Of a stretch of 64,000 nt of DNA, positions 34,465 to 42,840 are shown piece after piece. A program made the translations under genes and the position numbers. Source of the DNA: an uncultured Clostridia bacterium (GTDB lineage Bacteria; Bacillota; Clostridia; Oscillospirales; Acutalibacteraceae); contig CAMJMQ010000006.1 in the NCBI GenBank assembly GCA_946407065.1, positions 1 through 64,000 on the forward strand. The letters are read 5' to 3'. The notes beneath the pieces are model-generated. The model made no database searches. It saw nothing but the letters and a program-made list of their open reading frames with translations, and had not been told where the DNA came from. The first letter of the stretch is position 1; each line of letters begins with the position of its first letter.

Positions 34465-34786
34465 AAAAATAACCTCCTTTGATCAAGTCGCGGAGGCACT
34501 GTAGAAGGGGTATTGCGGACACAGCCGATTTCCAGTGAAAAACAGATAAGGTGCTCTCGCAAACGCGCGATCACACGGGGGATTCTATCCTCATTTTTAT
34601 GAAGAAAGCCCGAAAACGCACGGTTTATCTGCTTTTAACTGAAAACCGGATCCCTCATCATCCGACCCGCAATACTTGACACTTCGTCGCCCTCCGGCAG
34701 CGCCGCTGGTACTTCCGGTGTCCATTCTCTCGCCTCTTTCGTTTTTGGATTCTGTCAAACACGGGATCGCTCCCTCTCCCGACAGT
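34465..34786 (-). promoter_or_regulatory. Long structured leader of mgtE
   Basis: From the promoter at 34793 the RNA runs ~320 nt to mgtE. Its 5' end forms CTGTC...GACAG enclosing CGGGA...TCCCG. Farther on, a 12-nt arm (34625-34636) pairs with 34538-34549 with one G-U. Long-range pairing and a small frame with a Shine-Dalgarno site suggest Mg2+-responsive control. I could not match the M-box (ykoK) consensus. Confidence 0.55.
34597..34725 (-). CDS. Candidate 42-codon leader ORF upstream of mgtE
   Basis: ATG at 34725 follows AAGAGGCGAGAGA and the frame stays open for 42 codons to TAA at 34597. The peptide starts MDTGSTSGAAGGRRSVKYCG and ends PCVFGLSS, with many Gly, Ser and Asp. Its 3' part contains the 12-nt arm that pairs with 34538-34549, so ribosome movement could affect the fold, as leader peptides do for other Mg2+ transporters. 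It could equally be an accidental frame in a structured RNA. Confidence 0.35.
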   Translation of the reverse strand: MDTGSTSGAAGGRRSVKYCGSDDEGSGFQLKADKPCVFGLSS

Positions 34787-34792
34787 AATTCT

Positions 34793-34821
34793 ATTTTACT
34801 CCCCTGTCACTAATAAGTCAA
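34793..34821 (-). promoter_or_regulatory. Sigma-A promoter of mgtE
   Basis: On the minus strand TTGACT (34816-34821), 17-nt spacer, TAAAAT (34793-34798). Confidence 0.7.
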
Positions 34822-34855
34822 TCAAAAAATCGACGAATTTTAGGTAATATTTATC

Positions 34856-34884
34856 TTGATTTTATGAAAATGATAATCTATAAT
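34856..34884 (+). promoter_or_regulatory. Sigma-A promoter of the 34935 membrane protein
   Basis: TTGATT (34856-34861), 17-nt spacer, TATAAT (34879-34884). It is divergent from the mgtE promoter, with only ~35 bp between them. Confidence 0.75.
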
Positions 34885-34934
34885 TAGAGCTACCGAAAAA
34901 CAGAACCGAAAACCTATATCACTACGGAGAAAAA

Positions 34935-35465
34935 ATGAACGACAAACTCGAAAAAACGCTCAAAGAGCTTTTACCATATATCATCATCATCGGCATCATC
35001 TTTCTGCTGTTGCCGCTGTTCATGGGCAAGACCGCTTCCGCCTTGACCTATATCATCCAGATCGGCATCTTTCCGCTGACCGCCTTCGGTTGCGGCGTGT
35101 TCTACAAAGTAAAAAAGAAACAGAACAACCTGTATCTGTGCCTGATCGCGCCGATCTTCTACGCGCTTGCCGCACTGCTCTACGGCATGTGGAGAACCTC
35201 ATGGTACACGGTGCTGATCTACATCGTCGCCTACTTTTTGTGCGGTTATCTGGGACAGCTGTTGGGCGATGTGCTCCCCGTCAATAAGAAGGACGGATCG
35301 CCGCGCCGCCGATCTCTGCGTCCCCGCCGCGTCAATATCGAAGAAAAAGAAGCACCGGCAGAGGATTTTCAGGCAGAGGATCCCACCGAGAACGATCAGC
35401 TCGACACCTCCACCACGGACGACGACATCGAAGCGATCCTGAACAATATCCACAACCGCAAATAA
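34935..35465 (+). CDS. Hypothetical membrane protein with acidic C-terminal tail
   Basis: A 176-residue protein I do not recognise. Four membrane helices (about residues 12-29, 36-55, 64-82 and 88-110) are followed by a basic stretch (RRRSLRPRR near 120) and an acidic, disordered tail. The start lies just after a weak GGAG. It is divergent from mgtE, so it could share regulation, but nothing in the sequence shows this. It is followed by a terminator. Confidence 0.7.
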   Translation: MNDKLEKTLKELLPYIIIIGIIFLLLPLFMGKTASALTYIIQIGIFPLTAFGCGVFYKVKKKQNNLYLCLIAPIFYALAALLYGMWRTSWYTVLIYIVAYFLCGYLGQLLGDVLPVNKKDGSPRRRSLRPRRVNIEEKEAPAEDFQAEDPTENDQLDTSTTDDDIEAILNNIHNRK

Positions 35466-35469
35466 TCAA

Positions 35470-35492
35470 GGCTCCCGCAAGGGAGCTTTTTT
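35470..35492 (+). terminator. Terminator after the 34935 gene
   Basis: GCTCCC-GCAA-GGGAGC followed by TTTTTT. Confidence 0.88.
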
Positions 35493-35522
35493 GATTTCTT
35501 CGCAAAAACTTTGCCCTAAATA

Positions 35523-35552
35523 TTGACACCTTTCTCGGTTATCATATATAAT
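35523..35552 (+). promoter_or_regulatory. Promoter of the PAP2 gene
   Basis: TTGACA (35523-35528), 18-nt spacer, TATAAT (35547-35552). Confidence 0.72.
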
Positions 35553-35660
35553 GAAAGCGAAATGATGATCTGTAAGATCGCCCACATACCGATGGCTGAT
35601 GAGAGCGTCTTATCTGCCATCAGTATCACAATGACTATTTGAAGAATGACGGAGCAAATT

Positions 35661-36200
35661 ATGTTTCATAAACTGCGTGAACTGGACGAGCGCGTGGTCA
35701 AGCGGATGTCCGAGATCCATCGTCCCGTGCTGGACAGGATCATGGTGATGCTCACCTACGCGGGCACCGGAGGCTTCATCTGGTGGGTCGCTTTTGTGAT
35801 CCCCTTTCTGATCACACGCCGCTACCGCGAGACCAGCGCGATCATGACCGCGGCATTAAGCGTGAACTACCTGATCGGCGAGATCCTCATCAAAAAGACC
35901 GTCGGCCGCAATCGCCCGTCCACATGGATATCGGATGAGGATATGAAAATCAATAAACCCAAGGATCACTCCTTTCCCTCGGGACACAGCGCCTCTTCCT
36001 TTTGTGCTTTTACGGTCACGGCGTGGTGCTGTCCCCCGTGGATCTGGATCCCGGCGCTGCTGTTGGCGAGCGCGATCGCGTTCTCACGCATGTACCTCAG
36101 GGTGCACTACCTGACCGATGTGCTGGGCGGCATCGTGCTGGGCGTCGTCGACGGCAGTCTGGTCACGTTGATCTTCAAGGCATTCATCTTCAAGGGTTAA
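35661..36200 (+). CDS. PAP2-family membrane phosphatase
   Basis: A 179-residue membrane phosphatase of the PAP2 superfamily, typically acting on phosphatidic acid or undecaprenyl pyrophosphate. All three signature motifs are present: KKTVGRNRP, PSGHSASSF and SRMYLRVHYLTDVLGG. Four or five membrane helices. ATG 35661 has ACGGAG at good spacing; the ATG at 35646 does not. Undecaprenyl recycling for wall synthesis is the likeliest role, by family only. Confidence 0.88.
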   Translation: MFHKLRELDERVVKRMSEIHRPVLDRIMVMLTYAGTGGFIWWVAFVIPFLITRRYRETSAIMTAALSVNYLIGEILIKKTVGRNRPSTWISDEDMKINKPKDHSFPSGHSASSFCAFTVTAWCCPPWIWIPALLLASAIAFSRMYLRVHYLTDVLGGIVLGVVDGSLVTLIFKAFIFKG

Positions 36201-36204
36201 AAGC

Positions 36205-36366
36205 AAACATCCTGTTGCAAACCCAATGTCATTATGTTAAGGAAAGTGTATCTCGCTGACGCTCGGTCAGTTAATGCAATTCCTCAGTCACCATTCGGTG
36301 ACAGCTCCTTTTACCAAAAGGAGCCTTCCTTAACATAATGATATCGGTTGCAAAACAGGATGTTTT
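36205..36366. repeat. Long foldback after the PAP2 gene
   Basis: AAACATCCTGTTGCAA...CATTATGTTAAGGAA (36205-36243) is answered by TTCCTTAACATAATGATAT...TTGCAAAACAGGATGTTT (36326-36366). The centre contains CAGTCACCATTCGGTGACAGCTCC and CCTTTTACCAAAAGG hairpins. The arms start 5 bp after the stop codon. Confidence 0.8.
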
Positions 36367-36369
36367 TTC

Positions 36370-36850
36370 TTTGCGGAAATATCAGACAGGAGAAATATTT
36401 CCTTATTTTCCCGTTGGATAATTGACAAGGGCAATATTACAATTTGTATAACATTTACCCCTTTTTTCACAAAAAGAAGATAGGATAATTCTGTTAAAAA
36501 AATTATGGAAAACTATGAAAACTCAAAAAATCGGGTGATTTATCAGTCGATTTGAGCGATATGACCCCTGAGTTATTCCACTTATCCACAGAGTTATCAA
36601 CATTTTTATTGAAAAATACGAATAATACAAACCGTATAATTTCTTAAAAATAATTATTATTTGAAATAATAGTCCCCCCAACCGTCCTTTCAAATCGGCA
36701 TACTGTACAAGGCGGCTCTCATATCATATTACCGACTGTTCCTCACCCTTTCACAAAACAGGGTGACGGATCCGATCGGTCGGGAGCGCCGCAGGCGTCG
36801 GTACACGCGGCGACCGTTTCGCAATGACTTTTTGATCAACGGGGGATCGT
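36370..36850. other. AT-rich gap with a DnaA-box-like cluster
   Basis: About 480 bp without a supported gene. At 36573-36602, TTATTCCAC, TTATCCACA (a perfect DnaA box) and TTATCAACA stand nearly end to end, flanked by AT-rich DNA and an AATAATTATTATTTG run near 36650. No dnaA or dnaN lies nearby. Confidence 0.5.
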
Positions 36851-37408
36851 ATGGATAAGAAGAGTATGGCGCTGTCAGAAGCGGCAGGGTGCGTTTTGAT
36901 CTACAGCGCCGCCGTACTGCTGCACTTCGTCTATCCGCTCAGCAGAGGCGCGGCGTTGAGCATCGTGTTCGGCGCGGTCAACGAGAGCGTATGGGAGCAC
37001 ACAAAGATCTTTGCCGCGCCCTATATCGGCTGGGCTCTGCTCCAACTTTGCTGGCTCAAGGTACATTTTCGGCAGTATGTCGTCGCCAAGGTGATCGGGC
37101 TTTACGTCATGGCGGGCATGATCATCGGCTCGTCACATCTCCTCTCGCTTTTCACGGAGCAAAACATTTTTCTGCTGGATATCGCCGCGTCACTGATCGC
37201 AGTGCTCACGGCACAGGCGTTGTCCTATCGGTTGGAGACCGCTGAAAATCGGCTCGAGGAGTACTTCTATCCCGCGCTGATGCTGTTGACGCTGTACTAC
37301 CTGATGTTCTTTTCCTTCACGATTTTTCCGCCAAAAACGGAATTGTTTCGTGATCCTGTCAGCGGCGGATTCGGGATCGTCGAGAAATTCGTCGAAAAAG
37401 AACGCTAA
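36851..37408 (+). CDS. DUF6512-like membrane protein
   Basis: A 185-residue protein with five or six membrane helices. The motif AVNESVWEHTKIFAAPYIGW near residue 42 is characteristic of a clostridial membrane family (DUF6512 by recollection). GGGGGAT precedes ATG 36851. Function unknown; not clearly in an operon, since rlmB starts 100 bp later behind its own promoter-like TATACT. Confidence 0.65.
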   Translation: MDKKSMALSEAAGCVLIYSAAVLLHFVYPLSRGAALSIVFGAVNESVWEHTKIFAAPYIGWALLQLCWLKVHFRQYVVAKVIGLYVMAGMIIGSSHLLSLFTEQNIFLLDIAASLIAVLTAQALSYRLETAENRLEEYFYPALMLLTLYYLMFFSFTIFPPKTELFRDPVSGGFGIVEKFVEKER

Positions 37409-37507
37409 ATTCTCCTTCATTTTTCGCTTTTATTCTTGCGAAGAAGCAAAGCCGCATACTATATATGGTATACTGTATGAGTATAAGTATGATTATGATG
37501 TGTAGGT

Positions 37508-38269
37508 ATGCCTATGAATAACGAAAAGAATCAGCCGTATCAGAATGACGAGCTGTTGATCGGTCGCAATCCGGTCGCCGAAGCGCTCAGCGCGGGACGC
37601 TCGATCATCAAGGTGATGGTCGCCAAGGGCAACCCGTCGGGCGCCGCGGTGGAGATCACCGCCAAAGCGAAGAAAGCCGGTATCCCCGTACAGGAGGTCG
37701 AGCGCAAAAAGCTGGACTTCATGACGGGCGGCGCGGCGCATCAGGGGATCGCGGCACTCTGCGCGGTGAAGGAGTATGCCTCTGTAGAGGACATCCTCAA
37801 CCTTGCCGAAGAACGCGGGGAGCCGCCCTTTATCATCATCCTCGATGAGATCGAGGATCCGCACAACCTCGGCGCGATCATCCGCTCGGCGGAATGTGTC
37901 GGCGCGCACGGCGTCATCATCAAGAAACGCCGCAACGCGGGGCTGACCTATACCGCCTACAAAGCCTCCGCGGGCGCGCTCGAATACCTGCCTGTCGCCA
38001 GAGTGACCAACATCGCGGACACCATCGACGACTTGAAACGCCGGAATATCTGGATCTACGGCGCGGACATGAACGGTGAGGATTACCGCAAAACCAACTT
38101 CAGCGGAGGCGCGGCGCTGGTCATCGGCAACGAGGGCAAGGGGATCTCCCGCCTTGTGCGCGAAAAGTGCGACGTGATCGTGTCCCTGCCGATGAAGGGC
38201 AGGATCAACTCCCTCAACGCCTCCGTAGCCGCCGGCATCCTGATGTATAAGGTAGCCGAAAGCAGATAG
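37508..38269 (+). CDS. rlmB: 23S rRNA 2'-O-methyltransferase, RlmB/TrmH family
   Basis: A 253-residue SPOUT methyltransferase: an N-terminal substrate-binding domain (about 15-90, LIGRNPVAEAL, TGGAAHQGIAA) and the C-terminal knotted AdoMet domain with IILDEIEDPHNLGAIIRSAE, GNEGKGISRLVREKCD and MKGRINSLNASVAAGI. This is the usual layout of enzymes that methylate G2251 of 23S rRNA, but close paralogues exist, so the target is inferred. TAGGT precedes the start. Confidence 0.88.
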   Translation: MPMNNEKNQPYQNDELLIGRNPVAEALSAGRSIIKVMVAKGNPSGAAVEITAKAKKAGIPVQEVERKKLDFMTGGAAHQGIAALCAVKEYASVEDILNLAEERGEPPFIIILDEIEDPHNLGAIIRSAECVGAHGVIIKKRRNAGLTYTAYKASAGALEYLPVARVTNIADTIDDLKRRNIWIYGADMNGEDYRKTNFSGGAALVIGNEGKGISRLVREKCDVIVSLPMKGRINSLNASVAAGILMYKVAESR

Positions 38270-38276
38270 CATATTG

Positions 38277-38447
38277 GGTGAACGGTGAACGGTGAGCGAA
38301 AACGCTGTCGCGTTTTCGATCGATATCAAATCGGGTGAGGGCAATATGCCCTCCCGCAACTTGCCGTAAGGCAAACTTCACTCATCACGCGCAGTGCGCA
38401 CATCACTTTGCTGAAATGCAAAACATCACTGTCACGCCTTGCGTGAC
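38277..38447. repeat. Array of six short hairpins ahead of the P-type-ATPase-like gene
   Basis: After GTGAACGGTGAACGG come successive hairpins: CGAAAACG...CGTTTTCG (from 38298), GAGGGCAATATGCCCTC (from 38338), TTGCCGTAAGGCAA (38361-38374), GCGCAGTGCGC (38389-38399), TTTGC...GCAAA (38407-38422) and GTCACGCCTTGCGTGAC (38431-38447). The last four are joined by CATCAC-type linkers. The array ends 5 nt before the AAAGGAG site. Confidence 0.75.
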
Positions 38448-38467
38448 ACATAAAGGAGATGAGAAAC

Positions 38468-41128
38468 ATGAGCATATTCCGCTGGGACAGAGGCGATAAC
38501 AAGGATAAATCCGACGGTATCATCGAGCTTCCGGTCGAGAACCCGACAGAGGACGAGTTGACCGATATCAACGAAGCGGCATACGACTCATCCTCACAGT
38601 CTCTCGACAACAAGATGGAGGAGATCTACTCCACAAAAGATAAACAGGTGAAATTCCGCCGTCATCAGCCGCTCGAGGAAGAAGCCGCGGCACGACGCAA
38701 GGAGGTCACCAAGGACGAGCTGATCCGCGGCAAGCTGGAGTTCAGTATGCCCGAAAAGATCAACGCGCCCGAGGTCAAGCTTGAGCCGGAGCTCGACCCC
38801 AACGCCACTGTCGCCGAAGACATCATCGAGGACGTCGTGGACGTCAAGAAGCTGCGTAACATCTATGTGCAGGATATCGATGAGATCGACGTCAGCCTCG
38901 ATCCCGCAAAGGCGCCCGAACCGCAAAAGTCCGCGCAAAACGCGGAGCGGCAGGATCCCCCTTCCGCCAAAAAGCCGCCGAAGAGCTACACCCCCTCAGG
39001 CGACACGATCGTGGAGACCATCCCTGTGTATCAGCATGAGGACAGCGTGAATAAGCTCTATCTCAAGGCGGGTCGCTTTACCGACGTAGTCGAAAGCGAA
39101 TACGACGAATACCTCAAATCCACCGACCCCACCATCTCGGGGAACTATCACGCGACCAAGCCGATGGTCAGACCGCACCAGAGCCTGCTGTATACCCTCA
39201 CGCAGATCGCCGCGCGGCACAAGAGTGAAGCGGCGCAAAAGCAGAAGAACAAAGAGATCATGCGCAACAACTTCGACGAGCAAGCGCCGAAGCCCAAGAA
39301 AAAGAAGCGATCGCGCGTCGCTAAGTTCTTCCGTGTACTGGGCGCGGTCATCTCATCGGGCTTCAACACGCCGTCCGAGGACGAGCAGGTGCGCGCGATG
39401 GACTACAACAGCAACGAGGACGAGCAATACATCTTTGAGACCACCCGCCAGAACATCAAGCATCAGCTCACCCATCTGCTGCTGTGCCTGCTGATCGGCA
39501 TCGGCATGCTCGGACTGACGATCTGGGAGCGCATGGCGGGCGCGGCGACCGTCGCCGCCAACGGCGCGGGCAGCGCGTTCACCTTCTGCGGACTGTACCT
39601 GATCCTCACCTTCGCGCTGGGACTGGTCGCGCGTCACACCCTGATCGACGGGCTCAAGCCTCTGGCACACTTTAAATTCAATTGCGGCACTGTGATCGCG
39701 CTTGCGTATATCGCGTGCTTTATCCAATGTCTGGTATCCCTCTTCACCTCGACCTCCTTTGTCGGGAACGACCACCATCTGTACAGCTTTGTCGTTGCGT
39801 TCGCGCTGATCCTGAACGCCGCGGGCAGACTGCTGATGGCATTAAGGGTCAAGAGTAACTTCAAATTCATCAGCGCGCATTCCCCCGCTTATGCGGCAAA
39901 GATCTATGACGACGTAGAAACAGCGCGCCGACTGGTCAGCGGCACGACCTCCTCCAAGGGGATCATCGCCTATCAGCATGTCACCCGCTTTTTATCGGAT
40001 TTCTTAAAAATCTCCTACGCGCCCGACCCGAGCGAGGAGCTCAGCGGCAAGATGGCGCCGATCGCGATCATCAGCGCCCTTGTCGTCACCGTCATCTATG
40101 CGATCATCTTCAAGAGCGTACAGGGCGCGGTATCGGCGCTGACGGTCATGCTGTGCATCGGCATCCCCTTTACGGGCATGCTCGCGGGCAATCTGCCGAT
40201 GCTGCTGTTCAGCCGCAAGATGCTGCGCGAGGACGCGATGGTAGCCGGTTATCCCTCGGTACGCCAGTTCTGCGACACCAACGCCGTGATGATGAGCGCC
40301 TCCGACCTCTTCCCCAACGGTTCCGTCAAGCTCGAAGAGATGTACCCCCTGCAGCAGTACAGGATCAGCGAGAACCTGCTGCTTGCCACCGCGGTACTGC
40401 GCGAGGCGAACTCGCCCATCGCGCCGGTCTTTGACGAGCTGGTAATGGAGAACAACAATGTCCTGCCCGCTGTCGAGAGCGTGATGTTTGAGGACAAAAG
40501 CGGTGTGGTCGGATGGATCAAGGGCGAGCGTATCCTCGTCGGCAACATGAAGCTGATGAACCGCTACCACATCACCATCCCCACCACAGAGGTGCCCTTC
40601 AAAAAGCGCGGCAACGGTCTTGAGATCGCCTATGTCGCGGTCGCGGGACAGGCGGTTGCGGTACTGGGACTGTCCTATGAAGCCTCAGAACCACTTAAAA
40701 CACAGATCCAGCGTGCCGAAAGAAGCGGTCTGGCGCTGATCGTGAGCACCAACGACGCCAACATCACCCCCGAGCTGATCGCGAAACGCTACGAGATCTT
40801 TTACCGTTCGGTCAAGGTCACCGCGCCGGGCTATTCCAATGTTATTGATGAGGCGACCGATAAGGTCGAGGAAGCGTCGCGCGCCTATGTCGCGACCCGC
40901 GGACGCATCGGCTCTCTGGCACGCGCCGTGGGCGGCTGTATCAGCGTCAAGTCCAACATCAGTCTGGGCATCGTGATCGAGATCTTCGGCATGATCCTGG
41001 GTATCCTGCTGTGCGCGACCCTCGCGCTGTACGCCTCTGTCGCGCGGTTGTCGATCGTCGAACTGCTGATCTACATCGGCTTCTGGGTCGCCGCGACCCT
41101 CATCGCCGAGCTGGTCAGACGACCATAA
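38468..41128 (+). CDS. P-type-ATPase-like membrane protein lacking the phosphorylation motif
   Basis: An 886-residue protein. Residues 1-320 are charged and probably disordered, with acidic then lysine-rich tracts. Membrane helices follow (about 335-460). A P-type ATPase-like core then appears: a hairpin IPFTGMLAGNLPM in place of the CPC-type helix, then QFCDTNAVMMSASDLFPNGS where DKTGTLT should be. Next come an N-domain-like GWIKGERILVGNMKLM, and VLGLSYEASEPLKTQIQRAE with STND where TGDN is expected. Two helices end the protein. The catalytic Asp has no KTGT, so autophosphorylation is unlikely; it may be a regulatory or structural pseudo-ATPase. ATG 38468 has GGAG at 9-nt spacing. Confidence 0.65.
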   Translation: MSIFRWDRGDNKDKSDGIIELPVENPTEDELTDINEAAYDSSSQSLDNKMEEIYSTKDKQVKFRRHQPLEEEAAARRKEVTKDELIRGKLEFSMPEKINAPEVKLEPELDPNATVAEDIIEDVVDVKKLRNIYVQDIDEIDVSLDPAKAPEPQKSAQNAERQDPPSAKKPPKSYTPSGDTIVETIPVYQHEDSVNKLYLKAGRFTDVVESEYDEYLKSTDPTISGNYHATKPMVRPHQSLLYTLTQIAARHKSEAAQKQKNKEIMRNNFDEQAPKPKKKKRSRVAKFFRVLGAVISSGFNTPSEDEQVRAMDYNSNEDEQYIFETTRQNIKHQLTHLLLCLLIGIGMLGLTIWERMAGAATVAANGAGSAFTFCGLYLILTFALGLVARHTLIDGLKPLAHFKFNCGTVIALAYIACFIQCLVSLFTSTSFVGNDHHLYSFVVAFALILNAAGRLLMALRVKSNFKFISAHSPAYAAKIYDDVETARRLVSGTTSSKGIIAYQHVTRFLSDFLKISYAPDPSEELSGKMAPIAIISALVVTVIYAIIFKSVQGAVSALTVMLCIGIPFTGMLAGNLPMLLFSRKMLREDAMVAGYPSVRQFCDTNAVMMSASDLFPNGSVKLEEMYPLQQYRISENLLLATAVLREANSPIAPVFDELVMENNNVLPAVESVMFEDKSGVVGWIKGERILVGNMKLMNRYHITIPTTEVPFKKRGNGLEIAYVAVAGQAVAVLGLSYEASEPLKTQIQRAERSGLALIVSTNDANITPELIAKRYEIFYRSVKVTAPGYSNVIDEATDKVEEASRAYVATRGRIGSLARAVGGCISVKSNISLGIVIEIFGMILGILLCATLALYASVARLSIVELLIYIGFWVAATLIAELVRRP

Positions 41129-41323
41129 GGCACGCGTGCCTTTTTCCCTTGAAACAAAACGGCTGTATCCCTGTAGGGGAGCAATCATCGCCGACCTAAA
41201 CCTGCAATCACAAGTTAAGAACTCGGCGCAATTCATGACAGCTCTTCTGTCAATTCATGAATGATTTGCCGGGCACACGTGTCCCGGCATGCTTACTTCG
41301 CGCAAAAAAAGGAGAAAAAACAA

Positions 41324-41974
41324 ATGTTAATTGCACCCTCCCTGTTATCCTGTGATTTTTCCATATTCCGTGATGAGATCGTCCGCATCGATCAAGGCGG
41401 CGCGGATATCATGCACCTCGACGTCATGGACGGTCACTTTGTGCCGAACCTCACCTTCGGCGCTCCGGTCATCAAAAAGCTCAGAAAGGCGACCGAAAAG
41501 CCCTTTGATGTCCATCTGATGATCAGCGAACCGCATCGCTATATCAATGATTTTGCCGACGCGGGCGCGGACATCATCTCCTTTCATACCGAGTCCGACA
41601 GCGACATTGACGAGACCTTACAGCTGATCGAAGCGCGCGGGATCAAGCCCGCCCTCGCGATCAAGCCGGGCACCGCGCCCGAGGTCGTCCTGCCGTATCT
41701 CGACAGGCTGTACATGGTGCTGGTGATGACGGTGGAGCCGGGCTTCGGCGGACAGAGCTTTATGCCCGACATGATGGACAAGGTCACCTTCCTCAAAAAG
41801 GAGATCGCGGCACGCGGGCTTTCCACCCTGATCGAGGTGGACGGCGGCATCGCCAAGGATACCATCGCCACCGCCGCAAAGGCGGGCGTGGATATCTGTG
41901 TCGCGGGCACAGCGGTATTCGGTGCGCCCGACGCGAAAGAAGCCATCGCCGAGCTGCGCGGATTGTGCGGATAA
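41324..41974 (+). CDS. rpe: Ribulose-phosphate 3-epimerase
   Basis: Interconverts ribulose-5-phosphate and xylulose-5-phosphate in the pentose phosphate pathway. The 216-residue TIM barrel has MHLDVMDGHFVPNLTFG, DVHLMISEPHRYI, MTVEPGFGGQSFM and EVDGGIAKDT, covering the metal and phosphate sites. ATG 41324 follows AAAGGAG; the longer frame start lacks a site. It stands 195 bp behind the ATPase-like gene. Confidence 0.95.
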   Translation: MLIAPSLLSCDFSIFRDEIVRIDQGGADIMHLDVMDGHFVPNLTFGAPVIKKLRKATEKPFDVHLMISEPHRYINDFADAGADIISFHTESDSDIDETLQLIEARGIKPALAIKPGTAPEVVLPYLDRLYMVLVMTVEPGFGGQSFMPDMMDKVTFLKKEIAARGLSTLIEVDGGIAKDTIATAAKAGVDICVAGTAVFGAPDAKEAIAELRGLCG

Positions 41975-42018
41975 GCTTGTGCCGTATAACAACCGGACGG
42001 TGGATTCAACCCATTTAG

Positions 42019-42067
42019 CGGTTGAGATTGCCACGGACAGACACGAATGTCTGCCCTCGCAATGACA
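42019..42067. repeat. Inverted copy of the TGTCATTGCGA repeat
   Basis: GGTTGAGATTGCCACGG, an inner CAGACACGAATGTCTG hairpin, then CGCAATGACA: the reverse orientation of the family at 11815, 18164 and 24408. Confidence 0.7.
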
Positions 42068-42115
42068 GTTAAAAAACACAATACCGATTCATAACACAAC
42101 CGAAAACGGACATAA

Positions 42116-42150
42116 TAAAAAGCAGGAGCCTGAACTCCTGCTTTTGTTTT
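42116..42150. terminator. Bidirectional terminator between rpe and the lipoprotein gene
   Basis: AAAAAGCAGGAG/CTCCTGCTTTTG with a CCTGAA loop; oligo-A on one side and oligo-T on the other suit both convergent genes. Confidence 0.82.
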
Positions 42151-42189
42151 TATGTTGAGATTACCATTCCGTCTCTTCGCAAGGACAAA

Positions 42190-42735
42190 TCATTCTTTGA
42201 TCTCTTGTCCATTTGCGTCATACTTGGTGCGGGTGACGGTACCATCCTCATTATAGGTGGTCACGACGCTCGACTTCACGTTGCCCTGCGCGTCCAGCGT
42301 AGTACGCTTGGTCTCAAAGCCGTTCTCATTGCGCTCATAGACGATCTGACCGGAAACAGCGCCCTCGCCGTTATAATGGATCTCCTTGGTCACATTGTCC
42401 TTGTCGTCATACTCATAGCCGATCGAGCCCTGCAGCTTGCCGAGCGAGTCATAGGTATAATCGCGGGTGATGCGACCGTTTTCATCCTTATCAAACTTGC
42501 TGTAGCCGGTCGCGTTGCCCTGCGCGGTAGTGGCGATAGGCGTCGCGCCCTCGGGTACCGACGCGGCACTCTGTGCGCTTGAAGAGCCCGACGCAGCGCT
42601 CTGCGAACTTGAAGTGCCCGACGCGGCGGAAGCACTGCCGGTGCTCGACTTTTTACTTTCCTTGTTACAGCCGACCATGGCGGCGACTGACAGAACGAGC
42701 ATGATAGCAAGCAATAACGAAATGATCCGTTTCAT
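42190..42735 (-). CDS. Lipoprotein with YD-like repeats
   Basis: A 181-residue protein with a lipoprotein signal (lipobox AMVGC near residue 23) and a Ser/Ala/Gly-rich linker. It then has four or five degenerate ~20-residue units of the YD/RHS type (DENGRITRDYTYDSLGKLQG, DKDNVTKEIHYNGEGAVSGQ, NENGFETKRTTLDAQGNVKS, NEDGTVTRTKYDANGQEI). Such units form a beta sheet. Surface-attached; function unknown. AAGGAGAGG precedes the start. Confidence 0.75.
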   Translation of the reverse strand: MKRIISLLLAIMLVLSVAAMVGCNKESKKSSTGSASAASGTSSSQSAASGSSSAQSAASVPEGATPIATTAQGNATGYSKFDKDENGRITRDYTYDSLGKLQGSIGYEYDDKDNVTKEIHYNGEGAVSGQIVYERNENGFETKRTTLDAQGNVKSSVVTTYNEDGTVTRTKYDANGQEIKE

Positions 42736-42840
42736 AAAACCTCTCCTTATACATAGCGTGTTTGAACACGCTGATGATCGTGATTTGACATCTGCTATTA
42801 TAGCACAAATTACGATTTAGTCAACACGATGGAGGGTATT

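Noticed and set aside
34465-34786. M-box (Mg2+) riboswitch before mgtE
   Set aside because: I could not find the conserved core of the class, so I call it only an unassigned structured leader.
36573-36602. Chromosome origin
   Set aside because: One perfect and two partial DnaA boxes without dnaA, dnaN or a clear skew signal is not enough.
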